Shown: positions 44,445 through 53,696 of the stretch, in pieces | Numbering within the stretch: position 1 is the first letter of the stretch | Layout: each line of letters begins with the position of its first letter | From: Mesomycoplasma ovipneumoniae ATCC 29419 | GTDB taxonomy: Bacteria; Bacillota_I; Bacilli_A; Mycoplasmatales; Metamycoplasmataceae | Assembly (NCBI RefSeq): GCF_028885435.1 | Contig: NZ_CP118522.1 | Span: 310,001 to 374,000, forward strand | Length of the DNA: 64,000 nucleotides | Direction: 5' to 3' | Made by a program: the position numbers and the translations under genes | Notes under the pieces: model-generated | The model's input: only the letters and a program-made list of their open reading frames with translations | Told to the model about the DNA's origin: nothing | The model's database searches: none

Positions 44445-44481
44445 AAAAACTAATTGTCTGAGATTTTTCTACTAATTTAGA
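44445..44481 (-). repeat. Orphan end of an IS3-type element
   Basis: This stretch (aaaaaactaattgtctgagatt, then tttctact and aattta) is an inverted copy, with one difference, of the left end of the IS3-type element at 60221-60254. The transposase is missing. A 16-bp piece of it (taaattagtagaaaaa) recurs at 49090-49106 next to the truncated adhesin copy. Confidence 0.7.
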
Positions 44482-44519
44482 CGACTAGATTCATATTTTT
44501 AGTAGTCATAAAATTTCTA

Positions 44520-45278
44520 TCAACTAAACCCCTCATAAGTACTAAATGCTAGTTTATATAGTGCTATAAGTATATCATTATCTATATTTTCTAACTCTTC
44601 AAAAACTGTGTCTTTTTGAACTTTGAGTGATTTATTATTAGAAATAATTTTTTCAATTGTTATTGGTAGTTGCTCACATATTAATTTAAAAGAATTTTTA
44701 TCTCCAGTAACAATTTCATAAAACTTATCTATTGATATTCTTCTTAATTTTTCATTAGAAGATTGTTTCACTTTATCAAGACTAATAACCCACGGAATAT
44801 TTTGAGATTTTTTAGCAATAACTTCCACTAATGCACAAATGCTTCTATCTCTATCTTTGGCATTTAATAAATGATTTTGCATCTTCATAAATGTTTTTGC
44901 CGATGATGAACTATTCATTGTATTATGCTTATTTTTCATTTCAACATAATATGTTATATCACCACCAGTAAAAATCACATCCCATCCCTCATCTGGAACT
45001 TCACATTTTTTTATATTCTTAAACATATTTTGATGAAAATATCCAATTATATTACTGTTAGATTTATCTCTTTGTCTGTGAATTTCCAATTTTATTATTT
45101 CTTCAAAACTTTTATCAAAAACATTTTTATCAAAAACTAATTTTATTGGATCAATTAAATTACTATTGAATTTTTTTAAGTTTATACTTTTGAGCATTTC
45201 ATTATACTTCTTCAAAGTATTAGTTATATGCTTTTCAAAATCTTCTTGTGAAATAAAATCTAACTTATAAATTTCCAT
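44520..45278 (-). CDS. Type II restriction endonuclease, Eco47II/Sau96I family
   Basis: 252 residues. The segment PIKLVFD, then FHQNMFK, GWDVIFTGGDITYYVEMKNKHNTMNSSSSAKTF matches my recollection of the Eco47II family. The DX(n)EMK core gives a PD-(D/E)xK active site (D in GWD, E-M-K in YVEMKNK). Family members cut GGNCC or GGWCC; the exact site here is unknown. Both Trp codons are TGG. It overlaps the 3' end of its methyltransferase gene by 14 nt, so expression is coupled after the methyltransferase. Confidence 0.85.
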   Translation of the reverse strand: MEIYKLDFISQEDFEKHITNTLKKYNEMLKSINLKKFNSNLIDPIKLVFDKNVFDKSFEEIIKLEIHRQRDKSNSNIIGYFHQNMFKNIKKCEVPDEGWDVIFTGGDITYYVEMKNKHNTMNSSSSAKTFMKMQNHLLNAKDRDRSICALVEVIAKKSQNIPWVISLDKVKQSSNEKLRRISIDKFYEIVTGDKNSFKLICEQLPITIEKIISNNKSLKVQKDTVFEELENIDNDILIALYKLAFSTYEGFS

Positions 45279-46293
45279 ATCTAATTTCCTCTAACTTCTC
45301 CAATATTTTTAAACCTACTTCTTTGGCCAAATTACAAGGAACTGCATTTCCTACTTGCTTGTATTGTGAAGACATTGGCCCTGTAAATATCCATTCATCT
45401 GGAAAAGATTGTATTCTAGCATTTTCTCTAACAGTAAATGGTCTAACCTCTGTTGGATGACATCTATCCGTTTGTTTCATTTGAGGTGTAGTTAAAACTG
45501 TCAGTGACGGCTCATCTAAACTCAATCTCCTTAGTATTCCTGTTCTTCCACCAGCCATATACCAACAAGACTTCATATAGTTTTTAGCTATGTCTTCAGG
45601 AATATCTCTTCAATATCCGCCTGGAGGAACTAATGAAAAAATATCTTTTTTTGTTTTTGAATACTTAGCACCAGGACTCACAGGAACATCTTGTAAAATA
45701 TCGGCTAATACTGGTTTATATTCATATTTTAAAGGATAGAAAAATTCTTTATCATTAACTAAATCATTTCTTATACCAACAACAATTAATCTTTCTCTTT
45801 TCTGAGCAACACCATAATCTCAAGCATTTAATACCTCATAGAATATTTTATATCCCTCTTGCTCAAAAATATTGATAATTGTCTTGAATGTTCTCCCCTT
45901 ATCGTGAGATAAAAGGCCCTTTACATTTTCAAACAACAACATTTTAGGTTGCAATTTATTTAAAAAAATTGCATAGTGATAAAACATTGTGCCCCTAACA
46001 TCATCAAGTCCTAATCTTTTACCAGCATAACTAAAACTTTGGCAAGGTGCTCCACCAGATAATAAATCTAATTCTCCTTTTTTTATGTTAAATTCTTTTT
46101 CTAAATCTTTCTTAGCCACAATCTCTATATCTTCACAAATAACATTCCATTTTGGTCTGTTAGCTTTTAGTGTACTGGCAGCATATTTGTCATATTCAAC
46201 TAATCCGATGTGCTTAAATCCCGCCTGCTCTAACCCTAAGGCTAATCCTCCTGCACCCGCAAAAAGTTCAATACTTGTATAGTCACTATTCAT
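45265..46293 (-). CDS. Type II DNA cytosine-C5 methyltransferase
   Basis: 342 residues from ATG 46293, chosen because AGGGGG lies eight bases upstream; the frame is open further upstream but into the RNA-cassette leader. Motif I FAGAGGLALGLEQAGF, motif IV GGAPCQSFS with the catalytic Cys, motif VI ENVKG, motif VIII QKRERL and motif X QVGNAVP are all intact. Two Trp are TGA and three are TGG. It protects the site cut by the overlapping Eco47II-like nuclease. Its only visible promoter is that of RNA-cassette copy C, about 300 bp upstream. Confidence 0.92.
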
Positions 46294-46314
46294 TAATACA
46301 TCCCCCTGGTTTAC

Positions 46315-46640
46315 AACAACAAAAATCATAAAAAAATACAACTACTATTTAAGCTCAATGCAAATAGAAAACTCATTTTATTTAATTGAGCCTAAAAAAA
46401 TATATGAAGTTTTGAAAGAACCATAATCAAAAGCCATAAATTTATAGATTTCTAAACGGTTAAATTTAAGGCATTCCATCATATTTAAAAATATAATGGA
46501 TAATTCGCACTGTCTGATTTTTTTATGGCAAAAACATAACTAATCCTCCTTAATTCAATATCAAAATTTATCAATTTATTCTTAGTGAGATTTATTATAA
46601 CATAATTTTTTTCTAGACCAAACATTTTTTTTTTTTTTTT
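46315..46640 (-). promoter_or_regulatory. RNA cassette copy C, truncated, forming the leader of the first RM operon
   Basis: -35 TTGGTC (46616-46621 complement), 16 bp, -10 TATAAT (46594-46599 complement), with a 16-A tract upstream. The mini-ORF is at 46523-46537 (MFLP). P1 is perfect; P2 and P3 are weaker. The homology stops after gatttttgttgtt, before the terminator seen in complete copies. Transcription should therefore run straight into the methyltransferase with a leader of about 290 nt. Confidence 0.65.
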
Positions 46641-46722
46641 CAAAAGATTAGATTTAAAATAATAAAAATCCCCTTTGATGAAACTCAAAGGGGTAATTTA
46701 TTTGTTTAATTAAAAAATTTAG

Positions 46723-49089
46723 TTATTTTCTTGGCTTGTGAATGTTAAATTCTTTAAAGATTTCTCCAAAAGCATTGTTAGTAAGACCACGGGCATTTGC
46801 GTTTGCTAGGTTAAGTTCATCGCTGGTAATGTTTTTAAAATAACGGTCATCGATAATAAATTCAGTATCGGCAATTGGTAGTCATTTTAATTTTTGGTCT
46901 TCTTGTTTGAATATTCCCACAAATCTAACATTTGAAGAGAAGAAATGCTCAGGAATAACTGTCTGGAATTGAACTGCACCATTGTCTTTGTAATCAGGAT
47001 TATTTTCTTTAGTAGAACGAGTTGCTTTTAGCATTGCAATTTGACCACTGTCGTTTTGGAAAACAAAACGTCAGTCATCACTATCTTTAACAGCTGAATA
47101 ATCTTGGGTTGGAACTGGAATATTAGTTGTTAGTGTAAAGGTACGGGTGTCACGGTTAAATAAGGTTTTTCTTACCCGAAGACCAAATCCACCATCTTGA
47201 ACTTGAGTTCAACCAAGTGGATTTTGAAGAACTGTCTTTTTTGCCTCTGCATTTTCAGTTGTTTTAATAAATGGAGTTTCTGAATTTCGGAAATTAGGCC
47301 ATCAATTAACTAAATTTGGAGCAATCATTTTTTCGTTGTTTGTTAGTTCATCAGGATTAACAAATAATAAATCAGTTAAATTAGCACTAATAATATTTGA
47401 TTGTTGCTGAATTAATTCTTTTGGATACCAAAAGTTCAAATAAGCAGTTCCTCAGTCAACGGCGTTAGCCCCTACTTTTTCTTTAACAGTCTTTGTGTAT
47501 TTGTCTTGAACATCTGTGTCTTTTTTGTCAGGATCATTAAATAAATTGTTAACAAAATCACTTGCACTATAGTAAGTAACTTTTGTTGGCTGATTTAAAA
47601 TAATATTTAAATAATCATTAGTTAGTTTGAAGTTCTCGCCTGGACTAACAAATTGATCTGGGTGAACATTTGTTCATCCTTTTTTAACATTTTCTACTTT
47701 TGTTTTATTAAGTTGGTATGAGTATAAATTAAGGTTGGTGGTTGGGGTTTTAGCTTCTGTAGTTTGACCAGTACCTTCATGAGCTAATCTTTGGTTTAAG
47801 TAACCTGAAGGGTCAAAGACTTTAAGAGATAAAGCAGAAAGATCTTGAGCGGGGTCTTTTGTGAGTAACTGGAAAAGTGGATCGTTGTTATTTTGGAGGG
47901 TACCATGTCAATTTTGATTTATTAGTCTAGGGTTGACGTTTTTGTTATTTTGAGGTTTTGTATTATTTAGTTCAGTTTTATTTGGTTCTCAGCTAGCAAG
48001 TCGATTAAACAGTGATTCTCAGTAACCGTTGTTCTCTTTGAGGAACACTGAGAACTTAGCGGGTTTTTTCACTGTTGCCCATGGAACACCAATTGCACCT
48101 TGTAAAATTAATTTAGGTTTAATTTTTACAATGTTAGATATTTGTTGCTGGTTAGTCTCAGGTTGAGATTTTTCTTCCTCTGTAGAAGAAGTAGAAGAAA
48201 CGTTTGCTATTTGAATAGGGGCATTAATTAAACGTTTTATATCGCTACTTTCAAGACTAAATGATAACTTTGTTGGCGATTCTACCTTTAAATCGTTTAT
48301 TTTAAAGTCTACAACATTTTGGTTAAGTAATTGGTTCAATGTTAATTGAACTAATTGATGCTGAGGATTCGGGATCGAAACTGGCGAAGACTCAATTAAT
48401 TTTGGATCTTCAACTTTAATCATAGATGCTTCTCTAGTAGCTTTTTGGGCTGCTTCCTTCTTCCTATTTATATTATGATCCCTATTAGTATTAGCTGCTT
48501 GGAAGTATGTATTCCCTTCGTCACGAAGATTTGCTAATCCTGTATTCTTCACCTCAGGCGCTATCACCGGCTGCAGCGGACTTAAAGCCAGTTCAGCCGG
48601 ATGAATACTCACCGGCACTGAAGATAGCCACTGACTTGTTGGGCGACCGCTGGCATCAGTCTGTATTGGATTTTTAAATTCTAGAGTAATTGTTGTTGAA
48701 TTAGCCAGCGGCTGGTCAGGACTATATTGTTTAGCCCAGCTAGTATTTGATACCACCGGAGTCTTTGCCAGTTCAGGAATGTTGTCTTGTTGTTTGTGGA
48801 CTATCAGACTTAGGCTCTTATCTGATTTTACCCGTGTTGTTGTATTTCCATCAGTAACATTTTTTACTAACGAAAGACTAACGCTATAGACCTCCGGTGA
48901 GACTTGCTTAACTGATTCAATTTCAAAACTAATGTTTGGATCAAGATTATTAAAATAATTACTAAATTGCTCACCTAAAAGAATTTCGAGTTTTTGTTTT
49001 AGAGTCTGTAAGTCTTCATTTGTACTCTGGCTTGACTCAGAGCTTGGACTAGTCTGAGGGCTGTCCTGGAAAGGAGTGGCAAAATAAGG
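46723..49089 (-). pseudogene. Inverted, promoterless C-terminal copy of the P97/P146-like adhesin
   Basis: This is an open frame of about 788 residues with no start codon or ribosome site. Homology to the gene at 38.9-44.4 kb begins exactly at 42010/49089, four codons before the TPFQD cleavage-type motif, and continues through the shared terminator. Long stretches are nearly identical. A central block (after VIAPEVKN and after KKPAKFS) is very different. It keeps the six-A version of the frameshift site. It could serve as a silent donor cassette for recombination. Confidence 0.8.
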
Positions 49090-49091
49090 TA

Positions 49092-49598
49092 AATTAGTAG
49101 AAAAAATTATGTTATAATAGAGTCACTAAGAATGAATTAATAAATTTTAAATATTGAATTAAGGAGGAATTAGTTATGTGTTTGCCATAAAAAATCAGTT
49201 AGTGCGATTTTTCCATTATGTTTTTAAATATATTAGAATGCATTAAAATTAACCTTTTGCAAAAAAAAAAAAAATGCTTGGTCTAAAAAAATTTCTGCTA
49301 TAATTACACTCACTAAGAATAATTAATAAATTTTGATATTGAATTAAGGAGGAATTAATTATGTTTTTGTCATAAAAAAATCAGACAGTGCGAATTATCC
49401 ATTATATTTTTAAATATGATGGAATGCCTTAAATTTGACCGTTTAGAAATCTACAAATTTAAGGCTTTTAGTTATTGTTCTTTCAAAACTTCATATATTT
49501 TTTTAGGCTCAATTTAAATAAAAACGAGTTTTCTATTTACATTGAGTTTAAATAGCAGTTGTATTTTTTGATGGTTTTTGTTGTTTTGCCCATAAATT
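49092..49598 (+). promoter_or_regulatory. Tandem RNA cassettes D1 and D2 upstream of the second RM module
   Basis: D1 is short: -10 at 49113-49118, mini-ORF 49176-49190 (MCLP), P1 stem, then it passes directly into D2. D2 has a 14-A tract, -35 TTGGTC 49278-49283, -10 TATAAT 49299-49304, mini-ORF 49361-49375 (MFLS) and all three stems, P2 with an A-T to G-C pair swap. Homology ends near cataaattg at 49598, before the usual terminator. Both point towards the methyltransferase gene. Confidence 0.65.
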
Positions 49599-49680
49599 GG
49601 GAATATTAAGTATTTTGTGCACTAAAGCAAATATGCTTTGATAAAATTTATCATAAAGAACCAAAATACTGAATATTCCC
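49599..49680 (+). promoter_or_regulatory. Nested inverted repeats before the second RM module
   Basis: Outer arms gggaatattaagtattttg (49599-49617) and caaaatactgaatattccc (49662-49680) match at 18 of 19 positions. Inside lies AAAGCA-AATA-TGCTTT and a near-palindrome gataaaatttatc. It could act as a terminator, an operator or a cruciform site. Confidence 0.6.
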
Positions 49681-49855
49681 CAATTAAGAAGTAATTAGAA
49701 ATAATTTTCCCTAATCGGTTAAATAATGTAAAATTAAATTAGATTTCTATTAGGAAAAAATCCATAAAATTTAAAACACAAAATTATGAACACTCCCAAT
49801 GTGCAATGCATTGAATTGTGATACTTCAAAAATTATAGAAAGTGTGGAGGATAAA

Positions 49856-52363
49856 ATGATTAATAATAAATTGACATATATTTCTTTGTTTTCATCTGCA
49901 GGGGTAGGTTGTTATGGATTTAAAGTTGAAGATTTTGAATGTATTGCTACTAATGAACTAATTGAAAGAAGACTTAACATCCAAAAAATTAATAATAAAT
50001 GTAGTTTTAATAGCGGGTATATCAGCGGAGATATCACAAATAAAGATATACAAAATAAAATCTATAATGAAGTAAAATTATGGAACAAAATGGGTAATGA
50101 TAGAGTTGATGTTGTTGTAGCTACCCCGCCATGTCAAGGAATGAGTGTTGCGAACCATAAAAAGAAAGATGATGAAATTGAAAGAAATAGTTTAATTGTC
50201 GAAAGCGTAAAGATAGTAAAAAAGGTTTTGCCAAGATTTTTTGTCTTTGAAAATGTGGCAGCATTTTGGAAAACTGGATGCACATATAATTCTGAAGTAG
50301 TTCCAATTGGAAATATGATTACTTCAGAATTGTCTTCAGAATACATTATAGAAAACAGAATATTAAATTTTAAAAATTATGGGTCTAATTCCTCTAGAAC
50401 TAGGACATTGGTAATAGGCGTTCATAAGTCAGAAAGTGATTTTATATTGCCACTAGAATTATTCCCTAGCTATAGAGAAGAGAAAACATTAAGAGAAGTT
50501 ATTGGAGCTATGCCTGAATTATCATGGGGTGAATATGACAATAGAGATTTTTATCACAGTTTTAGGGAATATCCTATTCATATGAGGGATTGGATTTCTA
50601 ATCTCAAAGAGGGGCAAAGTGCATTTGATAATATAGATGATCTTAAAAAGCCTCACAAGATTATTAACGGAGAAATAGTAATCAATAAATTTAAGAACGG
50701 GGATAAATATAAAAGACAAATTTTTGATAAAGTTGCTCCATGTTTTCATACAAGAAATGATCAAATGGCAAGTCAAAATACCATTCACCCTAATCAAGAC
50801 AGAGTATTTTCAATACGAGAATTAATGAAGATGATGTCTATACCAGATAGTTTTAAGTGGTCGGAGTTATCTTTAGATGATTTAAATTCTAAATCCTATG
50901 AAGAAAAGAAAGCCATCTCAAAAAAGGAAGAAATAAACATTAGGCAGAGTATTGGAGAAGCTGTTCCCACTGAAGTATTTAGACAAATTGCTAATAATAT
51001 AAAAAAGCATCTTAGGCAAAAAAAAATTAGAGAGGTTGATATTAATAAAATAATTGATGAGGAAAAACTTGCTGATATTAGTAATTTGAAAAAATATGTT
51101 TTGAATAACAAGGATAGTGTCTGTTTTGAAAGCTTAGCTCGAATTATAGAACTATCGAATGCTAAAAGATATTCTCATTCTGCATTTTATACTCCAAAAA
51201 AAATATTAAATGAAATAGTTTCAGTATTACCTGACTTTGAAAAGGATGAGATTCATATTTTAGAACCTTCTGTTGGAATCGGGAGCTTTATTCCCCTTAT
51301 ATTTAAAAAATATGATTATATAAAAAAAGTATCACTCACAGTAATAGATATTGACCCAGAAATGTTAGATATATTAAAAGTCCTGTTCGATAGTAAATCA
51401 ATTCCTGAGAATTTTAATATTAATTTTATTAACGCAGACTACATGGACACAAAGTTTAATTTTAAATTTGACCTTATTATTGGCAATCCACCATTTACTA
51501 AATTAACTTCAAAAGATATTTTGAAATACATTAAAAATAGTGTCTTTAGTAAGAATTTAACTAATTTGGCAGGATTATTCTTGGAAAAATCATTGATAGA
51601 TTCACACAATGTATCATTAATATTGCCAAAAAATTTATTAAGCAACCTTGAGTATATAGAAACTAGAAATATACTCAAAGAATACAATGTTGAATCTATA
51701 TTAGATTTTGGAGAACTAGGATTTAAAGGTGTTTTAATAGAAACTATAAACTTAACAATAAATAATAAAAAAAATTCAAAAATATTGGTTAAATCACTAA
51801 CCAAAAATGTTAAAATTATGCAACCTAAAAAATATATATTTTCTGATGATTTACCTTATTGGGTGATTTATAGAAATGATTTTTTTGATAAAGTTTCGAA
51901 TAAATTGATATTTGACGTCTTTTCTGTATTTAGAGATAGACAAATCACATCTAAAATGCTTAATAACTCTTATAATGACGATTCTATACGTGTTATAAAA
52001 TCTAGAAATATTTCTGATGATGGAAGTCAAATAGTTAATATTGAGGATTATGACTCATATATGGATTTATATAAAGCCAAAAAATTAAGTGTATATAAAT
52101 TCATTGACAGCGATGTCGTTTATTTAGCTCCTAACCTGACTTACAAACCAAGACTATTAAGAAAAGAAAAAGGCTATATTACTAATGGTTCTGTTGCAAT
52201 ACTTCAAAAAAAATATGACTTTGAAATATCAGAAAAACAAAGATTATATATTTCTAGTCAGGAATTTAGAGAATTTTATTCATTGGCAAGAAACTATCAA
52301 ACTCGCTCATTGAATATTGACAATACAAGTGTGTATTGGTTTGGAATAAACAAGGAAGTCTAA
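49856..52363 (+). CDS. Fused DNA methyltransferase: cytosine-C5 domain plus adenine-N6 domain
   Basis: 835 residues. The start at 49856 has GGAGG five bases upstream and is preferred to ATG 49799. The N-terminal half is a C5 enzyme: motif I LFSSAGVG, PPCQG with catalytic C93, ENV at 132-134, SSRTR in place of QxRxR, and GEAVP. The second half is an N6-adenine enzyme: SAFYTPKKI, EPSVGIGSF (470-478) and NPPF (544-547). Two chemistries in one chain suit a non-palindromic site, as in type IIS systems. All seven Trp are TGG and none TGA, unlike native genes here, which indicates recent acquisition from a standard-code donor. It is followed directly by its nuclease. Confidence 0.88.
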   Translation: MINNKLTYISLFSSAGVGCYGFKVEDFECIATNELIERRLNIQKINNKCSFNSGYISGDITNKDIQNKIYNEVKLWNKMGNDRVDVVVATPPCQGMSVANHKKKDDEIERNSLIVESVKIVKKVLPRFFVFENVAAFWKTGCTYNSEVVPIGNMITSELSSEYIIENRILNFKNYGSNSSRTRTLVIGVHKSESDFILPLELFPSYREEKTLREVIGAMPELSWGEYDNRDFYHSFREYPIHMRDWISNLKEGQSAFDNIDDLKKPHKIINGEIVINKFKNGDKYKRQIFDKVAPCFHTRNDQMASQNTIHPNQDRVFSIRELMKMMSIPDSFKWSELSLDDLNSKSYEEKKAISKKEEINIRQSIGEAVPTEVFRQIANNIKKHLRQKKIREVDINKIIDEEKLADISNLKKYVLNNKDSVCFESLARIIELSNAKRYSHSAFYTPKKILNEIVSVLPDFEKDEIHILEPSVGIGSFIPLIFKKYDYIKKVSLTVIDIDPEMLDILKVLFDSKSIPENFNINFINADYMDTKFNFKFDLIIGNPPFTKLTSKDILKYIKNSVFSKNLTNLAGLFLEKSLIDSHNVSLILPKNLLSNLEYIETRNILKEYNVESILDFGELGFKGVLIETINLTINNKKNSKILVKSLTKNVKIMQPKKYIFSDDLPYWVIYRNDFFDKVSNKLIFDVFSVFRDRQITSKMLNNSYNDDSIRVIKSRNISDDGSQIVNIEDYDSYMDLYKAKKLSVYKFIDSDVVYLAPNLTYKPRLLRKEKGYITNGSVAILQKKYDFEISEKQRLYISSQEFREFYSLARNYQTRSLNIDNTSVYWFGINKEV

Positions 52364-52365
52364 TA

Positions 52366-53625
52366 ATGAGCATTTACTCTGATTTTTTAAATCAATTTGA
52401 TTATGATGTAAGAAAAAGCAACAATGCTAGATGGATAGATCAAAAATGTACTTTTGATGTTGTCTCAATTATAGCCGATTGTATTATAGAATATGTGGAA
52501 AATGAAAATGAAGAATTTACAGTCTCAGATATATGGCATAGTGAATATTCTAGAAACAATGTTATTGAAATTTTTTCAAAACCTGACCCCGAATTAAAAG
52601 CAAGTAATGAGTATGATAAATATTTTGCCCAACCAATAAATTTATTGTCTTATAGCAAAATATTATCAACAAGAAAGGAAAATAATAGATATTTTTATAA
52701 GATTAATAACAAAGAGCTATTGGAAAATATAGCTTTAAGGCCAACAAATGCATTAAATTTTCTTTATGAGTACATAGTAAAAGTTTTAAAGGATAGTGAT
52801 TTATATAAAAGTTTTGAAAAATTCTTTGAAATTCAAACTAAAGATTCATATAAAGATCTAAGGCAAGACTTTATTGATTTTACCATTGAAAATACCGGCA
52901 TTAATACAGAAACAGAATGTGGTAGGATATTCACAAAAATAATAAATCCATTAGCATTTAAGTTCAAGAAACTAGGCACTGAAAAAGGTAGGATGTCATC
53001 AAAAAATATTACTATGAATGACCTGCTCTATAATAGATCTAATTGGAGAGACGAGCTAAGTGGTAAGGATAAATCACTAACAAGAGAAGAATACCAAAAC
53101 ACTTTGGATCAAATGAGCTCTAAAGCTTATTCTAAATATACTGTAAATAAAGCTAAAAAAGATGTAAGAAAATATAATGATAAATATTATGGTTCTAAAT
53201 CTGAAATTAACCAGCCAACAGAAACAGTTAATGCGAGCCAAGCTCATCATATTTTCCCACAATCAGATTATCCGCAAATTGCTGGCTATATAGAAAATTT
53301 AATAATGCTTACCCCTAATCAGCATTTTAGTATGGCTCATCCAAATAATAATACTCAATATATCGATAAGGATTTTCAGTATATTTGTTTATTAATAAAA
53401 TCTAATAAGATAAAGGATAATTTGACTTCAGATTTATTGCCTAAATTTTATGATTTTTATGATTATATGTATGTTTTAAATACAGGTCTTGATACTGAAG
53501 ACTTTAGTGAAGTTGAATATTTGGATTTTGCTACAATAATTAACAAAATAGACTATTTTTATAGCGACTACATTGATAATAATAAATATATTTCATTAAT
53601 TAATGATAACAAAATTGCTATATAG
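52366..53625 (+). CDS. HNH-type restriction endonuclease of the second RM module
   Basis: 419 residues. The start at 52366 is 2 nt after the methyltransferase stop, with AGGAAG upstream. Near residue 300 lies AHHIFPQSDYPQIAGYIENL followed by IMLTPNQHFSMAHP, an HNH/ββα-metal core (His-His, Asn, His). The N-terminal about 280 residues should be the DNA-recognition part but match nothing I know. All Trp are TGG, as in the methyltransferase. Position and coupling argue for the cognate nuclease; the target sequence is unknown. Confidence 0.75.
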   Translation: MSIYSDFLNQFDYDVRKSNNARWIDQKCTFDVVSIIADCIIEYVENENEEFTVSDIWHSEYSRNNVIEIFSKPDPELKASNEYDKYFAQPINLLSYSKILSTRKENNRYFYKINNKELLENIALRPTNALNFLYEYIVKVLKDSDLYKSFEKFFEIQTKDSYKDLRQDFIDFTIENTGINTETECGRIFTKIINPLAFKFKKLGTEKGRMSSKNITMNDLLYNRSNWRDELSGKDKSLTREEYQNTLDQMSSKAYSKYTVNKAKKDVRKYNDKYYGSKSEINQPTETVNASQAHHIFPQSDYPQIAGYIENLIMLTPNQHFSMAHPNNNTQYIDKDFQYICLLIKSNKIKDNLTSDLLPKFYDFYDYMYVLNTGLDTEDFSEVEYLDFATIINKIDYFYSDYIDNNKYISLINDNKIAI

Positions 53626-53662
53626 ATTTGGTTAGTGAGGGGGGGGCTAAGCCAGGACAAAA

Positions 53663-53694
53663 GCCAACACCTATGTGTTAAGTCTTTAGTCCCG
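53663..53694 (+). terminator. Possible terminator after the second RM module
   Basis: Imperfect hairpin with AACAC / GTGTT arms downstream of an 8-G run (53637-53646). A related hairpin occurs at 62525-62544. Confidence 0.4.
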
Positions 53695-53696
53695 AT

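Noticed and set aside
49250..49600. CRISPR-like repeat with tracrRNA-like promoter
   Set aside because: The recurring blocks are dispersed single or double copies with promoter and terminator, not short repeats with unique spacers, and no cas gene is present in the window.
49799..49855. Upstream ATG as start of the fused methyltransferase
   Set aside because: It lacks a Shine-Dalgarno, whereas ATG 49856 has GGAGG at ideal spacing and begins just before motif I.
53637..53646. Poly-G tract as a phase-variation switch
   Set aside because: It lies after the nuclease stop codon and before no nearby start, so slippage would have no evident effect.
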